64,000 nucleotides of DNA from Lentzea nigeriaca (GTDB lineage: Bacteria; Actinomycetota; Actinomycetes; Mycobacteriales; Pseudonocardiaceae): contig NZ_JAFBCX010000007.1 in assembly GCF_016907955.1 (NCBI RefSeq), positions 248,001 through 312,000 of the forward strand. The letters are read 5' to 3'. Within the stretch, counting starts at the first letter, position 1; each line of letters starts with the position of its first letter. Shown one piece after another: positions 42,520 to 50,371 of this stretch. The notes below the pieces were generated by a model. The model worked only from the letters and a program-made list of their open reading frames with translations. It did no database searches and was not told the DNA's origin. Made by a program: the position numbers and the translations under genes.

Positions 42520-43446
42520 ATGCCGATCTTGAGCACAACCGACCTGAACGTGTCCCGCCTCTGCCTGGGCGGCAACGTGTTCGGCTGGACCGCCGACGAG
42601 GACCAGTCGTTCGCCGTGCTCGACGCCTACGCCGCGGCGGGCGGCAACTTCATCGACACCGCCGACGTGTACTCGGCCTGGGCGGAAGGCAACTCCGGCG
42701 GCGAGTCGGAGACGATCATCGGCAAGTGGCTGGCCAAGCGCAGCGACCGCGACCAGATCGTGGTGGCGACGAAGGTCGGCATGCTCGCCGGGTTCAACAA
42801 CCAGAAGCGCGACACGATCCTGACCAGCGCCGAACGCTCGTTGAAGCGCCTCGGTGTCGACCACATCGACCTCTACTACAACCACCTCGACGACCCGAAC
42901 ACGCCGCTCGAGGAAACGTTGGCCGCCTACGACCAGCTCGTGAAGGACGGCAAGGTCCGCTACGTCGCCGCGTCCAACTTCAGCGCCGAACGGCTGGCGC
43001 AGGCGCTCGAGATCCAGGAGCGCGAGGGCTTCGCGAAGTTCGTCGCGTTACAGCCCGAGTACAACCTGGTGAGCCGCGACAAGTTCGAGGGCGACGTGCA
43101 GGACGTCGTCGCGAGGAACGGCCTCGCGACCGTCCCGTACTTCGGCCTCGCCAGGGGATTCCTCACCGGCAAGTACCGGCCGGGGGTCGAGGTGCGGAGC
43201 CCTCGGGCGGGCGCGGCCTCGAAGCACCTCGACGAGCACGGCCTGCAGGTGCTGGAGGTGCTCGACGACCTGGCCGAGACGCACCAGACCACGGTGGCCG
43301 CGGTGGCGCTGGCGTGGCTCGCCCAGCAGCCGACGGTGGTCGCGCCGATCGCGTCCGCCAGGACGTTGGAGCAGCTCAGCGACCTGACGCCGCTCCTGGA
43401 CTTCGAACTCACCCAGGCCGAGGTGGACCGCCTCAGCGCAATTTAA
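42520..43446 (+). CDS. Aldo/keto reductase
   Basis: 308 residues, (beta/alpha)8 barrel. NADP-dependent reductase motifs: FIDTADVYSAW (catalytic Asp/Tyr), VVATKVG (catalytic Lys), HIDLYYNHLDD (catalytic His), YVAASNFSAERL, and VAALAWLAQQP-like cofactor site with PIASARTLEQLSDL. It is of the YajO/YghZ-type group. ATG 42520 (MPILSTTDLNVSRLCLGG) is preferred over GTG/ATG codons upstream inside the divergent promoter. Confidence 0.93.
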   Translation: MPILSTTDLNVSRLCLGGNVFGWTADEDQSFAVLDAYAAAGGNFIDTADVYSAWAEGNSGGESETIIGKWLAKRSDRDQIVVATKVGMLAGFNNQKRDTILTSAERSLKRLGVDHIDLYYNHLDDPNTPLEETLAAYDQLVKDGKVRYVAASNFSAERLAQALEIQEREGFAKFVALQPEYNLVSRDKFEGDVQDVVARNGLATVPYFGLARGFLTGKYRPGVEVRSPRAGAASKHLDEHGLQVLEVLDDLAETHQTTVAAVALAWLAQQPTVVAPIASARTLEQLSDLTPLLDFELTQAEVDRLSAI

Positions 43447-43490
43447 CTTGTCAGTAGCTTACTGGGAGTAGGTTGCGTTACCGTGACGGC

Positions 43491-44342
43491 ATGGACGTCA
43501 CGGGCAAGGTGGTACTGATCACCGGCGCGGCCAGGGGCATCGGCGCCGAGGTGGCGAGGCAACTGGCCGCGCGCGGGGCTCGTCTCGCGCTCGTCGGGCT
43601 CGAGAAGGCCCAGCTCGAAGAGGTGGCACGACAGGCAGGCGGCAGGGCGTGGGAAGCCGATGTCACGGACTGGGACGCCCTCGAGACCGCGTTCCAGGAG
43701 GTCGCCGAGCACTTCGGCGGTATCGACGTCGTCATCGCGAACGCGGGCATCGCGGCCACGGGGTTCGTGCGTTCCATGGCCCCGAAGGCCTTCGAACGGG
43801 TCGTCGAGGTCAACCTGCTCGGTGTGTGGCGCACGGTCCGCACGGCGCTGCCGCACCTGATCCGCAGCCGCGGCTACTGCCTGGTCGTGTCGTCATTGGC
43901 GGCGATCGTGCACATCCCCGGCAACGCGGCCTACTCCGCGGCCAAGGCGGGCTGTGAAGCGTTTGCGGACAGCCTGCGGGCCGAGGTCAGGCACCTGGGC
44001 GTCGACGTCGGCACCGCGTACTTCTCATGGATCTCCACGGACATGGTCGACAGCGCCGACGAGCACCCGGTGTTCGGCAAGCTCCGCAAGGGCATGCCAG
44101 GCCTGGCGGGCAAGAAGTACCCGGTCCGCGACGTCGGCAAGGCAGTCGTGCGGGGCGTCGAGAAACGTGCGAAGGCGGTCCACGTCCCCGGCTGGGTGGG
44201 CGCGCTCAAGTACTTCCGCGCGTTCACACCGATGGTCGTGGACCGCCAGGCGGTCGAAGAGGTGGCCGACGCCGACCGGCAGATGGCCGCCTCGGACACC
44301 TCAGGGCTCGTCGGGCCGGGTGGTCAGGCCGCTAGTCGTTGA
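43491..44342 (+). CDS. Short-chain dehydrogenase/reductase (SDR)
   Basis: 283 residues. The cofactor motif is TGAARGIGAEVARQL, then NAGIA, the catalytic Ser in LVVSSLAAI, and Tyr-x3-Lys in AYSAAKAGCEA. A long C-terminal extension with KAVVRGVEKRAKAVHVPGWV is typical of the mycobacterial-type SDR group. Substrate unknown. The start ATG 43491 follows a non-coding stretch with a possible -35 TTGTCA at 43448. It overlaps the convergent YciI gene by 11 bp. Confidence 0.92.
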   Translation: MDVTGKVVLITGAARGIGAEVARQLAARGARLALVGLEKAQLEEVARQAGGRAWEADVTDWDALETAFQEVAEHFGGIDVVIANAGIAATGFVRSMAPKAFERVVEVNLLGVWRTVRTALPHLIRSRGYCLVVSSLAAIVHIPGNAAYSAAKAGCEAFADSLRAEVRHLGVDVGTAYFSWISTDMVDSADEHPVFGKLRKGMPGLAGKKYPVRDVGKAVVRGVEKRAKAVHVPGWVGALKYFRAFTPMVVDRQAVEEVADADRQMAASDTSGLVGPGGQAASR

Positions 44343-44616
44343 GCCAGCGACCGAGCACGGGAGTCCACTCGCGGATCTTCCACTCGGTGATGACGTTCGC
44401 GGGCGTGTACGGGTCGGCGGCGATGAACTCCTTCAGCGCCGGCTCGTCCGCCGCCTCGTAGATGATCAACGCGCCGGAGTCGTCCGCGTACGGACCGGCG
44501 CCGAGGACCACGCCCTTCTCCGCGAGAGAGGCGATGTACTCGCGGTGCGACGGGCGAACCGCGAGACGCTTCTCGGTATCGGGACCGAACACCAATTCGA
44601 CTGCAAAGCGGGCCAT
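44332..44616 (-). CDS. YciI family protein
   Basis: 94 residues, ferredoxin-like fold: RFAVELVFGPDTEKRLAVRP, SHREYIASLAEKGVVLGAGP, DDSGALIIYEAADE, DPYTPANVITEWKIREW. The paired His/Asp residues (R-P-S-H-R, GPYADDSG, DPY) match YCII-domain proteins, whose role is poorly defined. It is divergent from the sigma factor gene with 40 bp between. Confidence 0.9.
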   Translation of the reverse strand: MARFAVELVFGPDTEKRLAVRPSHREYIASLAEKGVVLGAGPYADDSGALIIYEAADEPALKEFIAADPYTPANVITEWKIREWTPVLGRWLND

Positions 44617-44630
44617 GCGACCACCGTAGC

Positions 44631-44649
44631 GACGGTGACCGGTACCGTC
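44631..44649. promoter_or_regulatory. Inverted repeat before sigma factor start
   Basis: GACGGT-GACCGGT-ACCGTC, perfect 6-bp arms, in the 40-bp gap between the YciI and sigma genes, ending 7 nt before the sigma GTG. It may be an operator shared by both genes or a hairpin over the ribosome site. Confidence 0.45.
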
Positions 44650-44656
44650 CTACCTT

Positions 44657-45220
44657 GTGGCTGGCGACGAAACCCCGCGCAGCGTGCAGGACACCCTGAC
44701 CAACCTGCGAATCAAGGACGGCGTCGCAGGACCTCCCACGGGGCCTCTGACGCTCGAAGACCTGTACAAGCAACACCGCATGCGCCTGATCCGGCTCGCG
44801 CTGCTGCTGGTGGACGAGCCCGCGACGGCGGAGGACGTGGTGCAGGAGGCCTTCACGGGCCTGCACCGCAACTGGAAGGGCCTGCGCGACGCCCAGGCTG
44901 CGGTGGGCTACCTCCGCACGGCCGTGGTCAACGGCTCGCGGAGCGTGCTGCGCCGGCGCAAGACCGCGCGCGACTACACGCCGCCGCACGTCGCCAACGC
45001 CCGTTCGGCCGAGTCGCTCGCGATGCTGACCGCCGAGCACCAGGCCGTGGTCAAGGCCCTGCAGCAGCTGCCGCCGCGCCAGCGCGAGGTCCTCGTGCTG
45101 CGCTACTACGGCGACCTGTCCGAGGCCGAGATCGCCGAGGCGACCGGCATCTCGAAGGGCACCGTGAAGTCGACGGCGTCTCGGGCTCTGGACGCACTCC
45201 AGAAGATCATGGCGGGATAG
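44657..45220 (+). CDS. SigE-family RNA polymerase sigma factor
   Basis: 187 residues. Region 2 is LYKQHRMRLIRLALLLVDEP then ATAEDVVQEAFTGLHRNW; region 4 is LPPRQREVLVLRYYGDLSEAEIAE with HTH ATGISKGTVKSTASRAL. It is more divergent than the two sigma genes at 10-13 kb and has an N-terminal extension of about 30 residues. No anti-sigma gene follows; the next gene is the ROK kinase. Confidence 0.92.
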   Translation: MAGDETPRSVQDTLTNLRIKDGVAGPPTGPLTLEDLYKQHRMRLIRLALLLVDEPATAEDVVQEAFTGLHRNWKGLRDAQAAVGYLRTAVVNGSRSVLRRRKTARDYTPPHVANARSAESLAMLTAEHQAVVKALQQLPPRQREVLVLRYYGDLSEAEIAEATGISKGTVKSTASRALDALQKIMAG

Positions 45221-45282
45221 CGGAAGTCGTTTTGCCCGGTAGGGGCGGTTCCGGTGTGCGGGAACACGCCCCAATCCGGTAC

Positions 45283-45296
45283 TTGGTATAGACCAA
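45283..45296 (+). promoter_or_regulatory. DasR-like operator (dre) upstream of ROK kinase/nagA
   Basis: Palindrome TTGGT-ATAG-ACCAA. It closely matches the known dre consensus core TGGTCTAGACCA of the GlcNAc-responsive GntR repressor DasR (one mismatch, and extended by one base on both sides). It includes a TATAGA that may be a -10 box, and lies 30 bp before the GTG of the kinase gene. The pairing with nagA strongly supports the call. Confidence 0.75.
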
Positions 45297-45326
45297 TAGG
45301 GCGTCGATGCCGCAGGATCAGTCCTC

Positions 45327-46238
45327 GTGGCACGCAGACACGTGGTCGCCGTCGACATCGGCGGCACCGAAACCAAGGCGGCTCTGGTCACCGGGACCTC
45401 GCAGGAGGTAGCGGCGCACAAGCACGCCCGCCGCGCGACCCCCGGCGAGCTGGAGCCGCTCCTCGCCGTGATCGCCGAGCTCGTCGACGAGCTCAGGCAC
45501 GCCTCGGAGCACGAGATCGACGCCGTGGGGATCGTGGCGCCGGGCATCGTGGACGAGGCCAACGGCGTCGGCGTGTACACGACCAACCTGCCGTGGGACC
45601 AGTTCGCGTTCAGCACCGTCATGACGGAACGGCTGGGCGTCCCCGTCGCGTTCGGACACGACGTCCGCGCGGCCGGGCTCGCCGAGTGCCGCATGGGTGC
45701 CGCGAAGGACCTCCGCAATGCGGTGATCATGCCCATCGGCACCGGCATCGCCGGCGCGCTGCTGCTCGACGGCAAGATCTTCAGCGGCGACGGCTACGCG
45801 GGTGAGATCGGACATGTGAACGTCGGCCACGGCGTGCCCTGCGCGTGTGGCCAGATCGGCTGCGTGGAGACAGTGGCGTCCTCCGCGGCGATCGCCCGCC
45901 GGTACACCGCACGTACCGGCACCCCCGTCAACGGTGCCGCCGAAGTCGCACGCAGGGTGGCCGACGGGGAGCAGGACGCCGTCGCCGTGTGGCACGAGGC
46001 CGTGGACGCGCTCGCCAGGGGAATCCTGGTGTTGGCGACGCTGCTCGGCCCTGAAGCCGTCGTGCTCGGTGGCGGGCTCGCACTCGCAGGAGACCTGCTG
46101 GTGGAGCCGTTGCGGGACAGGCTGGACGGGCTGATCGCCTTCCAGCGCCGACCGGAGCTGCGGCTCGCGGCGCTCGGCGACGAGGCGGGCTTCCTCGGCG
46201 CGGCGCTGCTGGCCATCGACATGCTGGAGGCGTCATGA
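45327..46238 (+). CDS. ROK family sugar kinase, probable GlcNAc kinase
   Basis: 303 residues. ATP motif VAVDIGGTETKAAL, then GIVAPGIVDE, FGHDVRAAGLAE (catalytic Asp), IGTGIAGALLLDG, EIGHVNVG and the zinc site CACGQIGCVETVASS. It phosphorylates a hexose; with nagA overlapping by 4 bp and a dre-like site upstream, N-acetylglucosamine is the most likely substrate. GTG 45327 is the start. Confidence 0.9.
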   Translation: MARRHVVAVDIGGTETKAALVTGTSQEVAAHKHARRATPGELEPLLAVIAELVDELRHASEHEIDAVGIVAPGIVDEANGVGVYTTNLPWDQFAFSTVMTERLGVPVAFGHDVRAAGLAECRMGAAKDLRNAVIMPIGTGIAGALLLDGKIFSGDGYAGEIGHVNVGHGVPCACGQIGCVETVASSAAIARRYTARTGTPVNGAAEVARRVADGEQDAVAVWHEAVDALARGILVLATLLGPEAVVLGGGLALAGDLLVEPLRDRLDGLIAFQRRPELRLAALGDEAGFLGAALLAIDMLEAS

Positions 46239-47386
46239 GCACGTGGGGTGGACCTGTCGACGTGACCCTGACCAATGGTCGGGTCGTCACGCCGGACAGG
46301 GTGCTCGAGAACGGGTGGGTGAGCGTCAGGGACGGCCGGATCGCCGCCGTCGGCGAGGGCACCGCGCCGGACGGCCCGACGACCGACGTCGGTGGCGGCA
46401 CGATCGTGCCCGGCTTCGTCGACATCCACTGCCACGGTGGCGGCGGGGACGCGTTCACCAGCAGCGATCCCGCGAAGGTGCGCAGGGCCGCCGCGGCTCA
46501 CCGCAAGCACGGCACGACGACGATGCTCGCCTCGCTGGTGTCGCGGCCCGTGCCGGAGCTCGCCGACCAGGTCTCCGCGCTGGCCGAGCTGGTCCAGGAG
46601 GGCGTGGTCGCGGGGGTGCACCTCGAAGGTCCGTTCCTGTCCGCGGCACGGTGCGGCGCGCACGACCCGGCCATCCTGTGCCCGCCGGAGCAGACCGCGG
46701 TGACGAAACTGCTCGACGCGGGCAAGGGCACGGTCCGGATGATCACCATCGCCCCCGAGCTGGAGGGCGCGGTCAGGGCCGTGCGCCAGCTGGTGGACTC
46801 GGGCGTCATCGCGGCCATCGGCCACACCGACGCGACCGAGGCGCAGGTCCGCCCTGCTGTCGACGCGGGTGCCACCGTGGCCACGCACCTGTTCAACGGC
46901 ATGCGTCCGCTGCATCACCGCGAGCCCGGCCCGATCGGCGCGCTGCTGGACGACGAACGCGTCACCGTCGAGCTCATCTGCGACCTCGTGCACCTGCACC
47001 CGACCGCGGTCCGCCTGGCCGCGCGTCACGCCGGTCCGAAGCGCACGGTCCTCATCACCGACGCCATCGCGGCCGCCGGTGTCGGCGACGGCGTGTACGA
47101 CATCGGCGGGCTGGAGGTCCGCGTCGTCGACGGCGTTCCGACGCTCGCCGGTGGCGTGTCGCTCGCGGGCAGCACGCTGACGATGGACATGGCGTTCCGC
47201 AACGCCGTCAACTCCTGCGGGCTGTCGCTCGTGGAGGCCGCGTACGCGACCGCGACCCGCGGCGCGGAGCTGCTCGGCCTCGACACGGGCAAGCTGCAGC
47301 AGGGATGCGCGGCCGACCTCGTCGTGCTGGATGCAGAATTGAAGCCGAGGGACGTGATGGTCAAGGGCGAGTGGGTCAAGGACTAG
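46235..47386 (+). CDS. nagA: N-acetylglucosamine-6-phosphate deacetylase
   Basis: 383-residue amidohydrolase converting GlcNAc-6-P to GlcN-6-P. Metal/catalytic motifs: GFVDIHCHGGGGDAF, VHLEGPFLS, AIGHTDAT, HLFNGMRPLHHREPG and TDAIAAAG (catalytic Asp). It is coupled to the ROK kinase gene (ATGA overlap). Together they degrade amino sugar, probably from chitin or recycled cell wall. Confidence 0.95.
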   Translation: MSTWGGPVDVTLTNGRVVTPDRVLENGWVSVRDGRIAAVGEGTAPDGPTTDVGGGTIVPGFVDIHCHGGGGDAFTSSDPAKVRRAAAAHRKHGTTTMLASLVSRPVPELADQVSALAELVQEGVVAGVHLEGPFLSAARCGAHDPAILCPPEQTAVTKLLDAGKGTVRMITIAPELEGAVRAVRQLVDSGVIAAIGHTDATEAQVRPAVDAGATVATHLFNGMRPLHHREPGPIGALLDDERVTVELICDLVHLHPTAVRLAARHAGPKRTVLITDAIAAAGVGDGVYDIGGLEVRVVDGVPTLAGGVSLAGSTLTMDMAFRNAVNSCGLSLVEAAYATATRGAELLGLDTGKLQQGCAADLVVLDAELKPRDVMVKGEWVKD

Positions 47387-47390
47387 GTGG

Positions 47391-47585
47391 ATGGCTGACG
47401 ATCCGGAACGGTTGGTGACCGACGCGTTGCGAGCGCAGGCGACCAGCACGAATGCCGGATTTGCCGTACCTGTCCCGGTTCGCGACGAGCGCCCGGCACC
47501 CATGTCCGCGTGGCTGGTGCTGGGCCTCGCACTGCTGTTGGGCCTGGCAGCGGGCACGGTGGCCGCAGTGATCACCCTCAGCTGA
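47391..47585 (+). CDS. Small single-TM protein
   Basis: 64 residues: an acidic cytosolic N-terminus (MADDPERLVTDALRAQATST), a Pro/Arg stretch (PVPVRDERPAP), and one C-terminal TM helix (AWLVLGLALLLGLAAGTVAAV). It begins 4 nt after the nagA stop. It looks like a tail-anchored protein, function unknown. Confidence 0.75.
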   Translation: MADDPERLVTDALRAQATSTNAGFAVPVPVRDERPAPMSAWLVLGLALLLGLAAGTVAAVITLS

Positions 47586-47602
47586 CCTGTACCGTTGTGG
47601 CC

Positions 47603-48328
47603 GTGACGATTGCATTGGGCCCTGACTGGCTGGATCCCGAAAAACTGCTGACGATGCTCGGCCCGTGGATGCTCGTCGGGCTTTGCTTGATCGTCTTCGC
47701 CGAGTGCGGTCTGCTCGTCGGGTTCTTCCTGCCGGGCGACTCGCTGCTGTTCACGGCGGGTCTCTTCGTCGCGGCAGGGCACATCTCGACGCCGCTCTGG
47801 CTCGTCTGCGCGCTGCTGACGGTGTGCGCGTTCGTCGGCAACGTCTGCGGCTACTACATCGGCCGCAAAGCCGGTCCGGCGCTGTTCAACAAGCCGGAGT
47901 CGAAGATCTTCAAGAAGGAGTACGTCGACAAGACGCAGGAGTTCTTCGACAAGTACGGCGCGCGCGCCATCGTCCTCGCGCGGTTCGTGCCGATCGTCCG
48001 CACGTTCATCACCGCGATGGCCGGCGTCGGGCGCATGGACCCGAAGAAGTACTTCACCTACTCCGCGATCGGCGGTGTGGCGTGGGCGGCGGGTCTGACC
48101 GTGCTGGGCTACTTCCTCGGTCAGGTCGAGTTCATCCGCAAGAACCTCGAACTCACGCTCGTCGCGATCGTGCTGCTCTCGGTCATCCCGATCATCTTCG
48201 AGGTGATCAAGGCTCGCAAGGAGAAGAAGTCGCTCGTGCAGGAAGAGGCGGACGACATCACCCAGGTCATGGACGCCCAGGTCCACCAGGACGACGCGAC
48301 GCAGGTCATCCCGCGCGTCGAGCGCTGA
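47603..48328 (+). CDS. DedA family membrane protein
   Basis: 241 residues. FAECGLLVGFFLPGDSLLFTAGLF, GYYIGRKAG, and ARFVPIVRTFITAMAGVGRMD are the DedA/VTT signatures, with the catalytic-like Glu, Asp and Arg residues in place. DedA proteins flip undecaprenyl-phosphate or phospholipids. The C-terminal 45 residues (from KARKEKKS) are acidic and cytosolic. Starts at GTG 47603 or 47597. A terminator follows. Confidence 0.92.
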   Translation: MTIALGPDWLDPEKLLTMLGPWMLVGLCLIVFAECGLLVGFFLPGDSLLFTAGLFVAAGHISTPLWLVCALLTVCAFVGNVCGYYIGRKAGPALFNKPESKIFKKEYVDKTQEFFDKYGARAIVLARFVPIVRTFITAMAGVGRMDPKKYFTYSAIGGVAWAAGLTVLGYFLGQVEFIRKNLELTLVAIVLLSVIPIIFEVIKARKEKKSLVQEEADDITQVMDAQVHQDDATQVIPRVER

Positions 48329-48336
48329 CGCACTGA

Positions 48337-48361
48337 GGCCCGCGTCACAGCGGGCCTTTTT
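48337..48361 (+). terminator. Rho-independent terminator after DedA gene
   Basis: GGCCCGC-gtcaca-GCGGGCC followed by TTTTT: a classic GC-rich hairpin and T-run, 9 nt after the DedA stop. Confidence 0.9.
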
Positions 48362-48374
48362 GCCGGCGCGATTT

Positions 48375-48397
48375 GAATACAGAGCTGTACTGTATTC
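48375..48397. promoter_or_regulatory. Palindromic operator before FAD monooxygenase gene
   Basis: GAATACAG-AGCTGTA-CTGTATTC: perfect 8-bp arms with 7-nt spacer, ending 2 nt before the ATG of the monooxygenase gene. It is AT-richer than the surroundings. It is probably bound by the TetR protein encoded downstream in the same operon. The nearness to the ATG leaves no room for a ribosome site, so the mRNA may be leaderless. Confidence 0.65.
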
Positions 48398-48399
48398 GT

Positions 48400-49686
48400 A
48401 TGGTTACTATCGCGGGGGCGGGTCCGACCGGCTTGGCGCTGGCGTGCGGACTCCGGCAGTTCGGGGTGGATGTGCGGATCGTGGACGCGGCTGCGGGCCC
48501 GGCCACGACATCGCGGGCGCTGGGGGTGCAACCACGTGGCGCCGAGGTGCTGGCACGACTGGGAGCGCTGGGCGACCTGCCGGACAAGGCGGTCCGGCTG
48601 CGGTCGTTGCGACTCAACGGCAAGGTCGCGCTGGACATGGAGTTCCTGCGCGACGCCGGCCAGCTGATCGTGTCGCAGGCGTGGGTGGAGGAACGGCTGC
48701 GCGACCGGCTGTCGGCGCTGGGCGTGGAGATCGAGTGGAACACGCCGGTCTCGTCGGTGTCGGAGTGGGACTGGCTGGTCGGCTGCGACGGCGCGCACTC
48801 CGCCGTGCGGAAGATGGCGGGGATCGCCTTCGAAGGCGAGTCGGTGATGGAGAACTTCCTGCTGCGAGACGTCTACGGGGAGTGGGATCTCGACCGCGAG
48901 TCGATCCACCTGTTCGTCGACGGGTCGGCGATCACGAGCGTCTTCCCGTTGCCCGGTGGGATCTGGCGGGTGATGTCACCGAACGGCGAGCGGTGGACGC
49001 CGGGGCCGATCGACGAGGTGGAGTGGGAGTCGACGTTCCGCATCCACCGGCGGCAGGCGGCGACCTACCGGCGCGGGAACGTGCTGCTGGCGGGCGACGC
49101 CGCGCACATCCACAGCCCGTTGGGCGGTCAGGGCATGAACACGGGGCTGGGCGACGCCGACAACCTCGCCTGGAAGCTCGCTCTGGTGGTGCAGGGCAGG
49201 GCTTCCGAGCGGTTGCTCGACACCTACGAAGCCGAGCGTCGTCCTGTCGGGGCACAAGTGCTCGCGTCGACCACGCCGGCGACGCGGTTGGTGATGGGCT
49301 CCGGTGTGGTGAGCCGGACCGTGCGGGATCGGCTGTTGTGGCCGGTGCTGAACCTCCCGGTCGTGCAGCGGCAGCTCGTGCGGTTCACGTCGCAGCTCGA
49401 CGTGAAGTACTCGGGGCCGCTGGCGGTCGGACGGCGCGGCGGCGAACGGGTGCCGGCGTTCACGCGCATCGGCAGGTGGGTGCTGGCGGGACCGTCGACC
49501 TGCCTGGAGGCGGCCCGCGGCCGGCTGGGGGATGTCGTGCACCATGAACGCGCCGGCGAGACGCTGCTGGTGCGCCCGGACGGGCACCTGGCGTGGCGCG
49601 GCCCCTCGAATCCGGAAAGGCTTGCCGCGTGGCTGAACGAAGTGCTGGGCGTCCCCGCGACCCCGAGGCGGACAACGCGATCCTGA
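48400..49686 (+). CDS. FAD-dependent aromatic monooxygenase
   Basis: 428-residue class A flavoprotein hydroxylase (PheA/RdmE-like). GAGPTGLALACGL binds ADP, VGCDGAHSAVRK is the DG motif, and LLAGDAAHIHSPLGGQGMN is the GD motif for FAD ribose. A C-terminal part of the thioredoxin-like kind is short here. It hydroxylates an aromatic or polyketide substrate with NAD(P)H, unknown. ATG 48400 is the only good start after the operator. TetR gene overlaps its end by 58 bp. Confidence 0.9.
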   Translation: MVTIAGAGPTGLALACGLRQFGVDVRIVDAAAGPATTSRALGVQPRGAEVLARLGALGDLPDKAVRLRSLRLNGKVALDMEFLRDAGQLIVSQAWVEERLRDRLSALGVEIEWNTPVSSVSEWDWLVGCDGAHSAVRKMAGIAFEGESVMENFLLRDVYGEWDLDRESIHLFVDGSAITSVFPLPGGIWRVMSPNGERWTPGPIDEVEWESTFRIHRRQAATYRRGNVLLAGDAAHIHSPLGGQGMNTGLGDADNLAWKLALVVQGRASERLLDTYEAERRPVGAQVLASTTPATRLVMGSGVVSRTVRDRLLWPVLNLPVVQRQLVRFTSQLDVKYSGPLAVGRRGGERVPAFTRIGRWVLAGPSTCLEAARGRLGDVVHHERAGETLLVRPDGHLAWRGPSNPERLAAWLNEVLGVPATPRRTTRS

Positions 49687-50198
49687 GCGCGGCTTTCGAG
49701 CTGTTCCTGGAACGCGGCCTCGACGGCACGTCGATCGAGCAGGTGGCCCGTCGCGCGGGCGTGACCCGTGCGACGGTCTACCGCCGCTTCGCCACGAAGG
49801 AAGACCTGCTGTTCAGCGTGATCGAGCTGCCGCGCGAGGTCGCGGCGCTCGATCCGGAACGGATTCTCGTGGCGCCGCCGGAGGAGACGGTCAGGGGCTG
49901 GGCCGCGCTGCTGTCGACGCCCACGTCGGTCCAGCTGCTGCGCCGGATCGTCGGTGCGTCAGCGGACAACTTCGAGCTGATGAAGCGGTACTGGGAGCTG
50001 TTCATCGCGCCGCGCAGGGCCGCGCTGAAGGAGATGCTGCGTCCCGGATTTCCGCCCGGTACCGACCTCGGCCTCGTGCTGGACATGGTCGGAGGTGCGC
50101 TTTTCTACCACTCGCTGACCAACCCGGAGCAGCACACGGCGGAGGAGCTGGAGGCGTATCTGAAGTCGCTGTTGCGGCAGGTCGGCTACCACCCCTAG
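49629..50198 (+). CDS. TetR/AcrR family regulator (probable monooxygenase repressor)
   Basis: 189 residues. HTH region: AILSAAFELFLERGLDGTSI then VARRAGVTRATVYRRFATKEDLL, followed by a helical ligand domain with a TetR_C_11-like C-terminus (LVLDMVGGALFYHSL). GTG 49629 starts within the end of the monooxygenase gene, so it is in the same operon. The likely target is the palindrome at 48375-48397. Confidence 0.87.
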   Translation: MAERSAGRPRDPEADNAILSAAFELFLERGLDGTSIEQVARRAGVTRATVYRRFATKEDLLFSVIELPREVAALDPERILVAPPEETVRGWAALLSTPTSVQLLRRIVGASADNFELMKRYWELFIAPRRAALKEMLRPGFPPGTDLGLVLDMVGGALFYHSLTNPEQHTAEELEAYLKSLLRQVGYHP

Positions 50199-50340
50199 GT
50201 TGCTTTGGTCCGAATCACTTGCGGTGGAGACCAGGATGTCGTTGCTCCGCAAGGGATTCCAGTCGCGCCCGAGCTCGTGGAGCTGGGCGCCAGCCCTCTC
50301 TGGGCACCGGAAGCACGTGCGGTGCTTGAGGATTTGAGTC

Positions 50341-50353
50341 TGACGTAACGTCA
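50341..50353. promoter_or_regulatory. Palindrome TGACGT-A-ACGTCA before amidohydrolase gene
   Basis: A 13-bp perfect palindrome, 18 bp upstream of the amidohydrolase ATG, in the 173-bp gap after the TetR gene (50199-50371). It is a candidate operator, possibly for that TetR protein, although the sequence differs from the 48375 site. Nothing else was seen in this gap. Confidence 0.45.
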
Positions 50354-50371
50354 AGGTGTTGGTTGAACGGC

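Noticed and set aside
45794..48286. 830-codon minus-strand frame opposite ROK kinase, nagA and DedA
   Set aside because: Antisense shadow; no known motifs, while the plus-strand genes have complete active sites.
48400..50198. FAD monooxygenase and TetR as part of a polyketide gene cluster
   Set aside because: No synthase, cyclase or transporter genes lie nearby; the neighbours are general metabolism.
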